Below are positions 36,251 through 45,724 of a DNA stretch of 64,000 bases, in pieces. A model generated the notes under the pieces. It was not told where the DNA came from, did no database searches, and saw only the letters and a program-made list of their open reading frames with translations. Source of the stretch: Actinacidiphila epipremni (GTDB lineage: Bacteria; Actinomycetota; Actinomycetes; Streptomycetales; Streptomycetaceae); NCBI RefSeq assembly GCF_012034175.1, contig NZ_JAATEJ010000001.1, positions 186,001 through 250,000 on the forward strand. Reading direction: 5' to 3'. Made by a program: the position numbers and the translations under genes. How positions within the stretch are numbered: position 1 is the first letter of the stretch; every line of letters starts with the position of its first letter.

Positions 36251-39200
36251 GTGACGACGGCTGAGCCGGTGACAGCGGCGGAAGGCGCCCCGCAGCAGGG
36301 ATGGCTGAGGCGCCTGTCCGCGTACTGCTGGCGGTACAGGAGCGGCGTGCTGCTCTCGCTCGGCGCGTCGCTGGCCGGCATGGCGGTCACCGCGCTGGTG
36401 CCGCTCGTACCGAAGCTGATCATCGACGACGTGATCGTCAAGCACGACAAGCCGCTCCTGCCCTGGGCGGTCGCCCTGATCGCCGCCGCGGTCGTCGTCT
36501 ATGTGCTGACGTACATGCGCCGCTACTACGGCGGCAAGCTCGCGCTGGACGTGCAGCAGGACCTGCGCACGGAGATGTTCGGCACGATCATGCGGCTCGA
36601 CGGCCGCCGCCAGGACGAGCTGAGCACCGGCCAGGTCGTCGGCCGCGCCACCAGCGACCTCCAGCTGATCCAGGGCCTGCTGTTCATGCTGCCCATGGTC
36701 ATCGGCAATCTGCTGCTGTTCCTGCTCTCCCTGGTCGTCATGCTGGTGCTCTCACCGCTGCTGACGGTGATCGCGCTGGCCGTCGCGCCCGCCCTGTGGT
36801 TCATTGCCAACCGCTCGCGCCGCCGGCTGTTCCCCGCCACCTGGTACGCGCAAGGCCAGGCCGCCGCCGTCGCCGGGATCGTCGACGGCTCGGTCACCGG
36901 CGTACGGGTCGTCAAGGGCTTCGGCCAGGAGCAGCAGGAGATGGGCAAGCTGACCGAGGTCAGCCGCAGGCTGTTCGCCGGCCGGCTGCGTACGGTCCGG
37001 CTCAGCGCCCGCTACACGCCCGCCCTGCAGGCCGTGCCCTCGCTCGGCCAGATCGGCATGCTCGCGCTAGGCGGCTGGATGGCCGCCCGCGGCCAGATCA
37101 CGCTGGGCACCTTCGTCGCCTTCTCCACCTACCTGGCGCAGCTCACCGGCCCGGTCCGGATGCTCACCGTGGTGCTGACCATCGGCCAGCAGGCCAGGGC
37201 CGGCGTCGAGCGCGTCTTCGAGCTGATCGACACCGAGCCGACGCTGGAGGAAGGCACCAAGGAACTGCCGGCCGACGCGCCCGCGACCGTCGACTTCGAC
37301 CACGTCACCTTCGGCTACACCCAGGACCGCCCGGTCCTCGACGGCTTCGACCTGACCCTCGCCCCCGGCGAGACCGTCGCCGTCGTCGGCTCCTCCGGCT
37401 CCGGCAAGTCCACCCTCTCGCTGCTGCTGCCCCGCTTCTACGACGTCACCGGCGGCGCCGTCCGGCTCGGCGGCGTCGATGTACGGGAGCTGACCTTCGA
37501 CGCGCTGCGGTCGCAGATCGGCATGGTCCCCGAGGACAGCTTCCTGTTCTCCGACACCGTCCGGGCCAACATCGCCTACGGCCACCCCGAGGCGACGCAG
37601 GAGCAGATCCTCGCCGCCACCCGCGCCGCCCAGGCACACGACTTCATCTCCGCGCTCCCCGAGGGCTACGACACCGTCGTCGGCGAGCAGGGCCTGACCC
37701 TGTCCGGCGGCCAGCGCCAGCGCGTCGCCCTGGCCCGGGCCATCCTCACCGACCCGCGGCTGCTGCTGCTCGACGACGCGACGTCCGCGGTCGACGCCCG
37801 GGTCGAGGCCGAGATCTTCGACGCACTGCGCCAGGTGATGTGCGGTCGCACCACGCTGCTCATCGCCCACCGCCGCTCCACGCTCGCCCTCGCCGACCGC
37901 ATCGCCGTCCTCGACGCCGGGCGGCTGTCCGACATCGGCACCCACGAGGAGCTGCAGGAACGCAGCGCCCTCTACCGCGCGCTGCTGACCGACCCGGACG
38001 CGCTCGGCGCCGATGCCGTCGACATCGACCCGGTCGCCGCGCTCGGCGGGGCCGGCGGGGCCGCCGTGGCGACCGAGGACCGGCCGGCGGCGGACGCCGG
38101 GGCGGCCGGGGGCGTCACGCCCGAGCTGTGGCCGGCCGACCGGCGGGCCGCGGCGCAGGACGACACGGCCGGCGGCGCCCGTCCCGTGGCGGGGCTCCCG
38201 GCGCGGCCCGGCGGCGGCCCGGGCGCGATGGCCGGCGCGCTCGCGGGTATGCCCGCGACACCCGAACTGCTCGCCAAGGTGGCCGCGCTGCCGCCCGCCA
38301 CGGACACCCCGGAGATCGACGAGGAGCAGGCCCGGGCCGCCGACGCGTCCTTCGGGCTGCGGGCGATGCTGCGCGGCTTCCGCTCGCCGCTGCTGCTGAG
38401 CCTGGCGCTGGTCGCCGTCGACGCGCTCGCCGGGCTGCTGCTGCCGGTGCTGATCCGGCACGGCATCGACGCCGGTGTGCGCCGCCAGGCGCTCGGCGCG
38501 GTCTGGGCGGCGTCCGCGATCGGCCTGGCGATCGTGCTGACGCAGTGGGTGGTCGAGTGGGGCTCGGCCCTGCTCACCGGCCGCACCGGCGAACGGGTGC
38601 TGTACACGCTGCGGCTGAAGATCTTCGCGCACCTGCACCGGCTCGGCCTGGACTACTACGAGCGCGAGCTGACCGGCCGCATCATGACCCGGATGACCAC
38701 GGACGTGGACGCGCTGTCCACGTTCCTGCAGACCGGCCTGGTCACCGCCCTGGTCAGCGTGCTCACCTTCGCCGGCATCCTGGTGGCGCTGCTGGCCATC
38801 GACGTGGAGCTGGCCCTGCTGGTCTTCGCCACCCTGCCGCTGCTGGTCGTGGGCACCTGGCTCTTCCGCCGCAGGTCGGTGCGGGCCTACGAGCTGGCCC
38901 GTGAGCGGGTCGCGGTCGTCAACGCCGACCTCCAGGAGCATGTCGCGGGCCTGCGCGTCGTGCAGGCCTTCCGCGGCGAGCGGCGCGGAGCCGAGCGATT
39001 CGCGCGGCGCAGCGACGACTACCGCCGGGCGCGGGTGCGCGGCCAGTTCCTGATCTCGGTGTACTTCCCGTTCGTGCAGCTGCTGTCCAGCGTGGCCGCC
39101 GCGCTCGTCCTGATCGTCGGTGCCCACCGGGTGAGCGCCGGCACCCTGACTGCGGGCGCCCTGGTGGCGTACCTGCTCTACATCGACCTGTTCTTCTCGC

Positions 39201-40087
39201 CGGTGCAGCAGCTCTCCCAGGTCTTCGACGGCTACCAGCAGGCGACGGTCTCGCTCGGCCGGATCAGGGAACTGCTGCGCGAGCCCACCACGACGCCCGC
39301 CGCCGCGGCCCCGCGGCAGGTCGGCCCGCTGCGCGGCGAGATCGCCTTCCGCGACCTGCACTTCCGCTACGGCGGCCCGCAGGCCGACGGCAGCGAGGCG
39401 CTCTCCGGGATCGACCTGCGGATCCCCGCGGGCCAGACGGTGGCCTTCGTCGGCGAGACCGGCGCGGGCAAGTCGACGCTGGTGAAGATGGTCGCCCGGT
39501 TCTACGACCCGACCGACGGTGCGGTCCTCGTCGACGGCCACGACATCCGCGAACTCGACCTGACCGCCTACCGGCAGCGGCTGGGCGTCGTCCCCCAGGA
39601 GCCGTACCTGTTCGCCGGGACGGTCCGCGACGCCATCGCCTACGGGCGGATGGACGCCACCGACGCCGAGGTGGAGGCCGCGGCCCGCGCGGTGGGCGCC
39701 GACCAGATGATCGCCACGCTGGACGGCGGCTATCTGCACCAGGTCGCCGAGCGCGGGCGGAACCTGTCGGCGGGCCAGCGGCAGCTGATCGCCCTGGCCA
39801 GGGCCGAGCTGGTGGACCCGGCGATCCTGCTGCTCGACGAGGCCACCGCCGCCCTGGACCTGGCCACGGAGGCGCTGGTCAACCAGGCCGCCGACCGGCT
39901 CGCGCGGCGCCGTACGACACTGGTGGTCGCCCACCGGCTGAGCACCGCCGCCCGGGCCGACCGGGTCGTGGTCCTCGACCACGGGCGGATGGTCGAGGAC
40001 GGCACGCACGAGGAGCTGCTCGCGCAGGGCGGGCGGTATGCCGCGCTGTGGCGCACCTTCATCGGCGAGGTGCGGGCGGCGGCCTGA
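36251..40087 (+). CDS. Fused heterodimer-type ABC exporter (TMD-NBD-TMD-NBD)
   Basis: A full-length type IV exporter in one chain, 1278 residues, probably moving lipids, drugs or peptides outward. TMD1 is about 20-320 and NBD1 about 345-580; an Ala/Gly/Pro-rich linker spans 595-690; TMD2 is about 700-1010 and NBD2 about 1035-1278. NBD2 is canonical: GETGAGKST (about 1068), VPQEPYLF, LSAGQRQ, LLLDEATAALD (about 1195), AHRLST. NBD1 has GSSGSGKST (about 380) and LSGGQRQ, but the Q-loop is MVPEDSFLF and the Walker B ends LLLLDDATS, replacing the catalytic glutamate by aspartate. This is the degenerate-site asymmetry of heterodimeric exporters, here fused. GTG start with GGAGGA upstream. The substrate is unknown. 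Confidence 0.92.
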   Translation: MTTAEPVTAAEGAPQQGWLRRLSAYCWRYRSGVLLSLGASLAGMAVTALVPLVPKLIIDDVIVKHDKPLLPWAVALIAAAVVVYVLTYMRRYYGGKLALDVQQDLRTEMFGTIMRLDGRRQDELSTGQVVGRATSDLQLIQGLLFMLPMVIGNLLLFLLSLVVMLVLSPLLTVIALAVAPALWFIANRSRRRLFPATWYAQGQAAAVAGIVDGSVTGVRVVKGFGQEQQEMGKLTEVSRRLFAGRLRTVRLSARYTPALQAVPSLGQIGMLALGGWMAARGQITLGTFVAFSTYLAQLTGPVRMLTVVLTIGQQARAGVERVFELIDTEPTLEEGTKELPADAPATVDFDHVTFGYTQDRPVLDGFDLTLAPGETVAVVGSSGSGKSTLSLLLPRFYDVTGGAVRLGGVDVRELTFDALRSQIGMVPEDSFLFSDTVRANIAYGHPEATQEQILAATRAAQAHDFISALPEGYDTVVGEQGLTLSGGQRQRVALARAILTDPRLLLLDDATSAVDARVEAEIFDALRQVMCGRTTLLIAHRRSTLALADRIAVLDAGRLSDIGTHEELQERSALYRALLTDPDALGADAVDIDPVAALGGAGGAAVATEDRPAADAGAAGGVTPELWPADRRAAAQDDTAGGARPVAGLPARPGGGPGAMAGALAGMPATPELLAKVAALPPATDTPEIDEEQARAADASFGLRAMLRGFRSPLLLSLALVAVDALAGLLLPVLIRHGIDAGVRRQALGAVWAASAIGLAIVLTQWVVEWGSALLTGRTGERVLYTLRLKIFAHLHRLGLDYYERELTGRIMTRMTTDVDALSTFLQTGLVTALVSVLTFAGILVALLAIDVELALLVFATLPLLVVGTWLFRRRSVRAYELARERVAVVNADLQEHVAGLRVVQAFRGERRGAERFARRSDDYRRARVRGQFLISVYFPFVQLLSSVAAALVLIVGAHRVSAGTLTAGALVAYLLYIDLFFSPVQQLSQVFDGYQQATVSLGRIRELLREPTTTPAAAAPRQVGPLRGEIAFRDLHFRYGGPQADGSEALSGIDLRIPAGQTVAFVGETGAGKSTLVKMVARFYDPTDGAVLVDGHDIRELDLTAYRQRLGVVPQEPYLFAGTVRDAIAYGRMDATDAEVEAAARAVGADQMIATLDGGYLHQVAERGRNLSAGQRQLIALARAELVDPAILLLDEATAALDLATEALVNQAADRLARRRTTLVVAHRLSTAARADRVVVLDHGRMVEDGTHEELLAQGGRYAALWRTFIGEVRAAA

Positions 40088-40132
40088 CGCGCCGTCCGCC
40101 CGCACCCTTCGCCGGCTCCGTGCCGCGGCGGC

Positions 40133-41959
40133 TCAGTACCGCAGGCCGTACCCGATCGGGTAGAGCGCCGTCGCCGGGTCGTCGGCGCGCGGCACCGCGA
40201 CCGGCAGCCGGCCGGTGGGCTCCGCCTTGCCGGTGACGACCCTGGCCACCGCGCGCATCGAGACGTCCGTCCAGCCGTACGCGGCCAGCGACGCCGCCAC
40301 CGGCGGGAGGTAGGCGATGTCGTACGGGTTGCGGATCGCGACCTGCACCACCGGGACGTCCGTCGCGGCCAGCGCGGTGACCAGCGCGATCTGCTCGGCG
40401 GAGGCGGAGGTCACGTTGTAGGTGCAGACCACCACCGCGTCCTTGCCGGCCGCCGCGGCCACCGCCTGGTCGATGAGCGCCGGGGAGGGCGCGGTGCCGG
40501 TGGACAGCGCGCTCGCCCGGTGGCCGAGGTCGGTCAGGGCGCGGGCGAGCACCGCGGTGGGCGGGCCGCCGGTGCCCGAGGGCGCGGCCGGGTCGGCGCC
40601 GACCACCAGCAGGCCGCGGTGGGAGCGGCGGGGCAGCGGCAGCGCCCGCTTGCGGTTGGTGAGCAGGGTGATGCCGCGGTCGGTGATGCGGTCGGCGGTC
40701 GCCAAGTGCGCGCGGGTGCCGACCGCCCGGTCCACCCCGGCGTGGGTGACGAACGGGTTGCGGAACAGCCCGAGCCGCAGCTTGAGCGCCAGGATGCGCT
40801 CCAACGAGACCGCGAGCCGCTCCTCGGTCAGCTCACCGGACGCGACGGCGTCCATGACGCCCCGGTAGGCGACCTCCAGCAGCGGCGGGTTGAGCAGCTG
40901 GTCGACCCCCGCCTTGAGCGCCAGCACCGGCACCCGGTCGTCGCCGTACTTCTCCCGTACCCCCGCCATGTCCAGTGCGTCGGTGACCACCAGCCCGTCA
41001 TAGCCGAGCTGCTCGCGCAGCACACCGGTGAGGATGGGGTACGAGAGCGTCGCCGGGTCACCGGAGTCGTCCAGCGCCGGCACCAGGAGGTGCGCGGTCA
41101 TGATCGAGTCGATGCCCGCGGCGATGGCGGCCCGGAAGGGCGGCGCGTCGGTGGTCTGCCACTGCTCCAGGGTGTGGGTGATGACCGGCAGCGAGAAGTG
41201 GCTGTCGGTGCCGGTGTCGCCGTGCCCGGGGAAGTGCTTGGCGGTGGAGGCGATACCCGCGCTCTGATAGCCCTTCACCTGCGCCGCCGCCAGCGCGGCG
41301 ACCGCGGCCGGGTCACCGCCGAAGGACCGCACGCCGATCACCGGGTTCGCCGGGTTGATGTTGACGTCCGAGACGGGGGAGTAGTTCTGGTTGACGCCCA
41401 TCGCCGCGAGCTCGGTACCGATGACCCGGGCCGCCGCGCGGGCGTCCGCGGGGCTGCCGTCGGCGCCCAGGGCCATGCCGCCGCCGAAGAGCGTGGCCGG
41501 CGCGCCGATCCGCGCGACCGCGCCCTGCTCCTGGTCGGTGGAGATCAGCAGCGGCACGGGCGCGCCCTGGGAGAGCGCGGCACGCTGCAGGCCGTTGGAC
41601 AGGTCCGCGATCTGGTGCGGATTCTGCGTGTTGTGCGCCCACGCGAAGTAGATGATGCCGCCCACGTGGTACTTGGCCAGCAGCTCCGCTCCGTCGGCGA
41701 CGCCGATCTCGCTCTGGTTGGCCGCGACGTCCGCGGGGTCCGGATCGGTCGCCGACGCCCCGTAGACGCGCATGACGAAGAGCTGGCCGACCTTCTCCTC
41801 CAGGCTCATGCGCTGGATGATCGCCCGGACTTTACGGCGGTCCGTGCTGCTGAGCGCGGACCGGCCGCTCGCGGCGACTGCGGGCGCCGCGCCGGCCACG
41901 ACGGCGGAGCCTGCCGCCGCGGCGGTGAGCAGCGTGCGGCGGGATGGGTGGTGGTGCAC
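40133..41959 (-). CDS. Tat-exported GH3 beta-N-acetylhexosaminidase-like enzyme
   Basis: 608 residues. The GTG at 41959 has GAAGGAG 7 bases upstream and yields a Tat signal (SRRTLLT, Ala-rich core, cleavage near AVAAS). The GH3 N-terminal barrel has KHFPGHGDTGTDSH, in which the histidine of the DSH loop is the acid/base typical of NagZ-type enzymes, and VVTDALDM with the nucleophile aspartate. A GH3 C-terminal domain (about 440-608) follows, which most proteobacterial NagZ lack. The activity is therefore likely on GlcNAc-containing muropeptides or chito-oligosaccharides; beta-glucosidase is less likely. Convergent with the exporter gene, 45 bases apart. Confidence 0.87.
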   Translation of the reverse strand: MHHHPSRRTLLTAAAAGSAVVAGAAPAVAASGRSALSSTDRRKVRAIIQRMSLEEKVGQLFVMRVYGASATDPDPADVAANQSEIGVADGAELLAKYHVGGIIYFAWAHNTQNPHQIADLSNGLQRAALSQGAPVPLLISTDQEQGAVARIGAPATLFGGGMALGADGSPADARAAARVIGTELAAMGVNQNYSPVSDVNINPANPVIGVRSFGGDPAAVAALAAAQVKGYQSAGIASTAKHFPGHGDTGTDSHFSLPVITHTLEQWQTTDAPPFRAAIAAGIDSIMTAHLLVPALDDSGDPATLSYPILTGVLREQLGYDGLVVTDALDMAGVREKYGDDRVPVLALKAGVDQLLNPPLLEVAYRGVMDAVASGELTEERLAVSLERILALKLRLGLFRNPFVTHAGVDRAVGTRAHLATADRITDRGITLLTNRKRALPLPRRSHRGLLVVGADPAAPSGTGGPPTAVLARALTDLGHRASALSTGTAPSPALIDQAVAAAAGKDAVVVCTYNVTSASAEQIALVTALAATDVPVVQVAIRNPYDIAYLPPVAASLAAYGWTDVSMRAVARVVTGKAEPTGRLPVAVPRADDPATALYPIGYGLRY

Positions 41960-42008
41960 GACGGACTCCTTCGGGACGGAGGAGAATGCACACGGACGAG
42001 AAGCTGAA

Positions 42009-42028
42009 GGAAATTTCCAGGTGTACAC
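42009..42028. promoter_or_regulatory. Short palindromes upstream of the GH3 gene
   Basis: GGAAATTTCC (42009-42018) and GTGTACAC (42021-42028) are perfect short palindromes in the A/T-richer leader about 50-70 bases upstream of the GH3 start. No match to the DasR consensus was seen. Confidence 0.3.
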
Positions 42029-42127
42029 GGATAGCGTGGAAGTTTTCGCCAGTCAATGGGCTGGTCGAACCTCCGCGCGAACTCCTCCGAACGGTCCCCC
42101 TCCCGCCGCCGCCCCACGGGCGCCGTC

Positions 42128-42601
42128 TCAGCCGAACTCCGGCCGCTCCGGCATCAGCTCCCGGTCGACCCGGAAGACCACCGACACCCGGAAGGGCGCC
42201 ACGCACTCCGGCAGCGGCTCGGGCTGACCGACCCGCAGCTCCAGCCGGTTCCCCGACACCCGCAGCGCCGCGCCGGTGGCCGCGCTGCACCCGGTGGCCG
42301 CCGTCCACCCGACCAGCACCTGCCGCCCGAAGTCCGTCCCCCGCGCCGCCGCCTCGATACGCTCCCGCGCCCGCGGATCCCGCTCCCCGAACGCGGCGGC
42401 GTACCGTACGGCCCCGGCCCGGTCCTCCAGCACCTGATGGCCGTTCAGCGGCCCCCGTGGCGCGGCGGAGAAATACACCACCTGCGGCTGCGCCACCCCG
42501 CCCGTACCGCCTTGCCCGCCGCACCCGGCGACCAGCACCGAGCAGACCGCGGCCAGCACCGCCGCGCGCACCGCCGCGTACGAACTCCTCGTCACCGCCA
42601 T
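42128..42601 (-). CDS. Small secreted lipoprotein, function unknown
   Basis: 157 residues. MAVTRSSYAAVRAAVLAAVC with lipobox LVAGC (about residues 23-27) marks a lipoprotein. Two further cysteines (GCSAATG and PECVAPF) could form a disulfide. The mature part (QPQVVYFSAAPRGPLNGHQV) resembles small Streptomyces lipoproteins of unknown role. It lies 56 bases downstream of the LysR gene on the same strand; the ribosome site is weak. Confidence 0.65.
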   Translation of the reverse strand: MAVTRSSYAAVRAAVLAAVCSVLVAGCGGQGGTGGVAQPQVVYFSAAPRGPLNGHQVLEDRAGAVRYAAAFGERDPRARERIEAAARGTDFGRQVLVGWTAATGCSAATGAALRVSGNRLELRVGQPEPLPECVAPFRVSVVFRVDRELMPERPEFG

Positions 42602-42657
42602 GCCGCTGAGACGGCCGGCCCGCCCCACCGGTTCCGCCCAGGGGCAGCCCTCAGGCC

Positions 42658-43560
42658 TCAGCCGGCCGCCGGCCAGTGCGCCCGCAGGGTCTCCACGGCC
42701 ACCCCGATCGCCGGCCGGCGTGACGCCCCCGCACGCCACAGCGCGTACAGCCGCCGCACCGGCGCCGGATCCAGCCGCAGCACCCGCACCCCCTCCGGTA
42801 TCTCCCCGCGCCCGAGCCTGGGCACCAGCGCGATCCCCAGCCCGGCCGCCACCAGCGCCACCTGCGTGCGGTACTCACCCACCTGATACGCCATGTCCGG
42901 CTCCGTCCCCGCCTCGCGCAGCGTCCTGACCAGCCAGTCGTGGCACACCGAGCCGGCCGGCTGGCAGATCCACCGCTCCGCCGCCACGTCCGACCGCAGC
43001 AACCGCCCGCGACCCGCCAGCCGATGCCCCTCCGGCACCAGCACATCGCACGGGTCCTCCCCGATCAGCGAGCGCTCCACCCCTTCCGGCGCCGGCAGCG
43101 GCGCGATGTCCCAGTCGTGCGCCACCGCCAGGTCCACCACCCCGCGCGCCACCAGATCCACCGACAGGTGCGCGTCCACCTCCGTCAGCCGCAACTCCAC
43201 CGCCGGATGCGTCGCCGCCAACTCCGCCAGCACACCCGGCAGCAGCCCGTACGCCGCGGTCGGGAACGCCGCCACCGTGAGTCGCCCGGACGGCTTGCCC
43301 CGCCGCTCCTCCAGCGCCACCTCCGCCTGCTCCACCAGCGACATCAACTGCTCGGCGGTCGACACCAGCAGCCGCGCCGCGTCCGTCAGCGTCACCCCGC
43401 GGCCCTGCCGCTCCAGCAGCACCGTCCGCGTCTCCCGCTCCAGCTTCGAGATCTGCTGCGACACCGCCGAGGGCGTATAGCCGAGCGCCGTCGCCGCGGC
43501 CCCGATGGAACCGTGCGCATGCACTGCGTGCAGCGCCTTCAACCGCCCCAGGTCAAGCAC
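42658..43560 (-). CDS. LysR-family transcriptional regulator
   Basis: 300 residues. The N-terminal HTH (LGRLKALHAVHAHGSIGAAA, then GYTPSAVSQQISKLERETRT) is canonical, and residues 90-295 form the LysR substrate domain. GTG start with GGAGG upstream. It lies 52 bases after, and on the same strand as, the TIM-barrel isomerase gene, so they may be co-transcribed; LysR genes are more often divergent from their targets. The effector is unknown. Confidence 0.92.
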   Translation of the reverse strand: MLDLGRLKALHAVHAHGSIGAAATALGYTPSAVSQQISKLERETRTVLLERQGRGVTLTDAARLLVSTAEQLMSLVEQAEVALEERRGKPSGRLTVAAFPTAAYGLLPGVLAELAATHPAVELRLTEVDAHLSVDLVARGVVDLAVAHDWDIAPLPAPEGVERSLIGEDPCDVLVPEGHRLAGRGRLLRSDVAAERWICQPAGSVCHDWLVRTLREAGTEPDMAYQVGEYRTQVALVAAGLGIALVPRLGRGEIPEGVRVLRLDPAPVRRLYALWRAGASRRPAIGVAVETLRAHWPAAG

Positions 43561-43612
43561 TCCGCCCTCCTTCCCGCCCGCCGGCCCGGGCCTCAGCCTC
43601 GCCCGGCCCGGC

Positions 43613-44410
43613 TCAGGCGGACTCGGTCAGCAGCCGCGTCAGATGCTCCCGCGCCGGCCCCAGCAGGCCCGGCAGCTCCGCCGCCTGCGGATACCACCGC
43701 TTCTCGTACTCCCAGCACAGCCAGCCGTCCCACTCCGCACGGCTCAGCACCTCCACCGTCTCCGCCAGCGGCAGCACACCCGCGCCCAACGGCAGCGGCG
43801 TGGTGTCGGACGCCGACGCGATGTCCTTGACCTGCACATAGCCGAGGTAGGGCGCCAGCGCCGCGAAACTCGTCGCCGGCTGCTCGCCCGCCAGCCATGT
43901 GTGCATCACGTCCCACAGCCCGCCGGCGCCCACATGCCCGACCGCACCGAGCACCCGCGCCACGTCCGCGCCGCCGCGGTGCGAGTCATGGGTCTCCAGC
44001 AGCACCCTGACCCCCTGGTCCGCGGCGACCGGCGCCGCCGCGGCGAGCCGCCGTGCCGCGAGCGCGTCGGCCTCCTCCGCCGGCAGGTCCGCCCCACCGG
44101 GGAAGACCCGCACGAAGGACGCCCCCAGGTCGTGCGCCAGTGTCACGGCCGCGGCGATCTCGTCGAGCACCGGCTCGTCGTCCCCGGCGGCAGCCACCTT
44201 GGCGTACGCGGCGACCGTCAGGATCTGGACGCCGGCCTTGCCGAACTGCGCCGCCACATCGGCCCGTTCGTCGGCCGACAGGCCCGTGTGCACCGGGCCC
44301 TCCGGGCTGGCACGCAACTCGACGCCGTGGAAGCCGTTGTCCGCAGCGAGCCGGGCGACCTGATCGGCGGGCAGTTCAGGGACACCGAGTGTGGAGAAGG
44401 CGAGTCTCAT
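43613..44410 (-). CDS. Sugar phosphate isomerase/epimerase (xylose isomerase-like TIM barrel)
   Basis: 265 residues, AP_endonuc_2 fold. MRLAFSTLGVPELP opens the barrel; candidate metal ligands are in LLETHDSHRG, LWDVMHTW, YVQVKDI and CWEYEKRW. The family includes hexulose and inosose isomerases and dehydratases; the reaction is not decided by sequence. The start at 44410 has no Shine-Dalgarno site but a TAGTGT -10-like hexamer 8 bases upstream, so the mRNA could be leaderless. Upstream lies a decayed 33-bp repeat array. Confidence 0.8.
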   Translation of the reverse strand: MRLAFSTLGVPELPADQVARLAADNGFHGVELRASPEGPVHTGLSADERADVAAQFGKAGVQILTVAAYAKVAAAGDDEPVLDEIAAAVTLAHDLGASFVRVFPGGADLPAEEADALAARRLAAAAPVAADQGVRVLLETHDSHRGGADVARVLGAVGHVGAGGLWDVMHTWLAGEQPATSFAALAPYLGYVQVKDIASASDTTPLPLGAGVLPLAETVEVLSRAEWDGWLCWEYEKRWYPQAAELPGLLGPAREHLTRLLTESA

Positions 44411-44469
44411 TCGCCGGACACTAGGCACCCGATCGACCCTGGTCAACCGCCTTCCGCGGCACACACGAG

Positions 44470-44690
44470 CCCCGCACCCGCCCGCCACCCCGTCGCTACG
44501 AACGTCGCACCCGCCTGCCATCCGGCTGCCGCGAACGCCGCACCCGCCCGCCGGGAACCCCGCACCCGCCTGCCATCTCGCTACGACGGGCCCCGCGCCC
44601 GCCCGCCGTTCGGCTGCCGCGAACGCCGCACCGCCCACCGTCCTCGCTGCGACCGGCCCCGCGCCCGCCCCGCTCTCCCACCGCTCCGCG
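44470..44690. repeat. Decaying 33-bp minisatellite upstream of the isomerase gene
   Basis: About seven units beginning CGCACCCGCC(C/T)GCC, most 32-34 bases long, run head to tail. Adjacent units alternate in their 3' halves (GGCTGCCGCGAACGC against CGCTACGACGGGCC), suggesting a 66-base higher-order unit. No gene is seen in 44411-44748. All units are in one orientation; they are too similar throughout and lack constant repeats separated by unique spacers, so this is not a CRISPR array. Confidence 0.75.
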
Positions 44691-44748
44691 CCCGTGCCGG
44701 CCGGCGACGGCACGGCCGGCGGCTCAGGCTGCGCCACCGTTCGGCGGA

Positions 44749-45684
44749 CTACAGCTCCAGGTGCCAGTCCTGGCCCACCAGGTCCTTGCCGAAGCTGTGG
44801 TGCGGCTGCTCGGCGACCAGTTCGAAGCCGGCGCGCTGGTAGATCGAGCGGGCGTGGCCGAGGACGTCGTTGGTCCACAGAACGAGGTCGCGGTATTCGG
44901 CCGACCGGGCGAAGGCTATGCACTGCTCCACCAGCCGCCTGCCGATCCCGTGCCCGCGCGCCGGAGGGTCGACGAGCAGCAGCCGCAGCCGTGCCGTGCC
45001 CGGCTCCTTGTCGCGCACGCAGAAGACGCAGCCGGCCCGCCGCCCGTCCAACTCGGCGATCCACATCGCCTCGCGCTCCGGATCACGGGTGGCGGCGAAG
45101 TCCGCCACGATGCGCGCGACCAGCGTCTCGTACTCCTCGTTCCACCCGTATTCCTCGGCGTACACCGCCGCGTTGCGCTCCACCGACCAGCCCAGGTCGC
45201 CCGGCCCGGGCCCGCGCAGGGTGACGCGCTCCGCGGGACCGTCCGCCCTGGCGGTGCCCGCCACGCCGCTGTGCAGGACTTCCTGTACCGTCCGCAGCGC
45301 CTCGGTCAGCCGCGGGCGGTCCTCCGGCGCTATCCGGTCGACAAGGGTGCCCACCGCCTCCTGCGAGCGCTCCTCCAGCAGGCTCGCCGCCTCCCGCCCC
45401 CGCGCCGTCAGCTCTATCCGCTGCCGCCTGGCGTCCTCCGCGGACGGACCGCGCGTCACCAACTGCCGCTCCTCGAACCGGCCGAGCATCCGGCTGAGAT
45501 ACCCGGCGTCGAGCGAGAGCTCGAGCCGCAGGTCCGCCGCGTCCGTGCGCGGCGCGTGCGCGAGCTCGTACAGCACGCGCGCCTCGGTGAGAGTGAACGG
45601 TGTGTGCAGGTGGCGGCTGTAGTCGAGCGCGCCGATGAGGTTGGTGTAGAAGCGGTTGAACTCGCGGATCTCCTTGATGGCCAT
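44749..45684 (-). CDS. MarR regulator fused to a GNAT acetyltransferase
   Basis: 311 residues. Residues 1-145 form a MarR winged helix (FTLTEARVLYELAHAPRTDA, then LDAGYLSRMLGRFEERQLV). Residues 150-311 form a GNAT domain with LRLLLVDPPARGHGIGRRLV, the acetyl-CoA-binding R/Q-x-x-G-x-G/A type loop, and the C-terminal HARSIYQRAGFELVAEQPHH. Such MarR-GNAT fusions are known, but their substrates mostly are not. The start at 45684 follows GGGGGACGG. A perfect palindrome TTGACTGAGTCAA lies 41-53 bases upstream. Confidence 0.9.
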   Translation of the reverse strand: MAIKEIREFNRFYTNLIGALDYSRHLHTPFTLTEARVLYELAHAPRTDAADLRLELSLDAGYLSRMLGRFEERQLVTRGPSAEDARRQRIELTARGREAASLLEERSQEAVGTLVDRIAPEDRPRLTEALRTVQEVLHSGVAGTARADGPAERVTLRGPGPGDLGWSVERNAAVYAEEYGWNEEYETLVARIVADFAATRDPEREAMWIAELDGRRAGCVFCVRDKEPGTARLRLLLVDPPARGHGIGRRLVEQCIAFARSAEYRDLVLWTNDVLGHARSIYQRAGFELVAEQPHHSFGKDLVGQDWHLEL

Positions 45685-45724
45685 GATCCGTCCCCCGTTC
45701 CGTTGCTGCGAGTCGATCGTTCCT

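Noticed and set aside
37067..40105. Minus-strand 1012-codon frame opposite the ABC exporter
   Set aside because: Antisense artefact of GC-rich codon usage; the exporter on the other strand has complete ATPase motifs.
44470..44690. Repeat array considered as CRISPR
   Set aside because: Units are head to tail and similar throughout, with no constant repeat/unique spacer pattern and no cas genes nearby.
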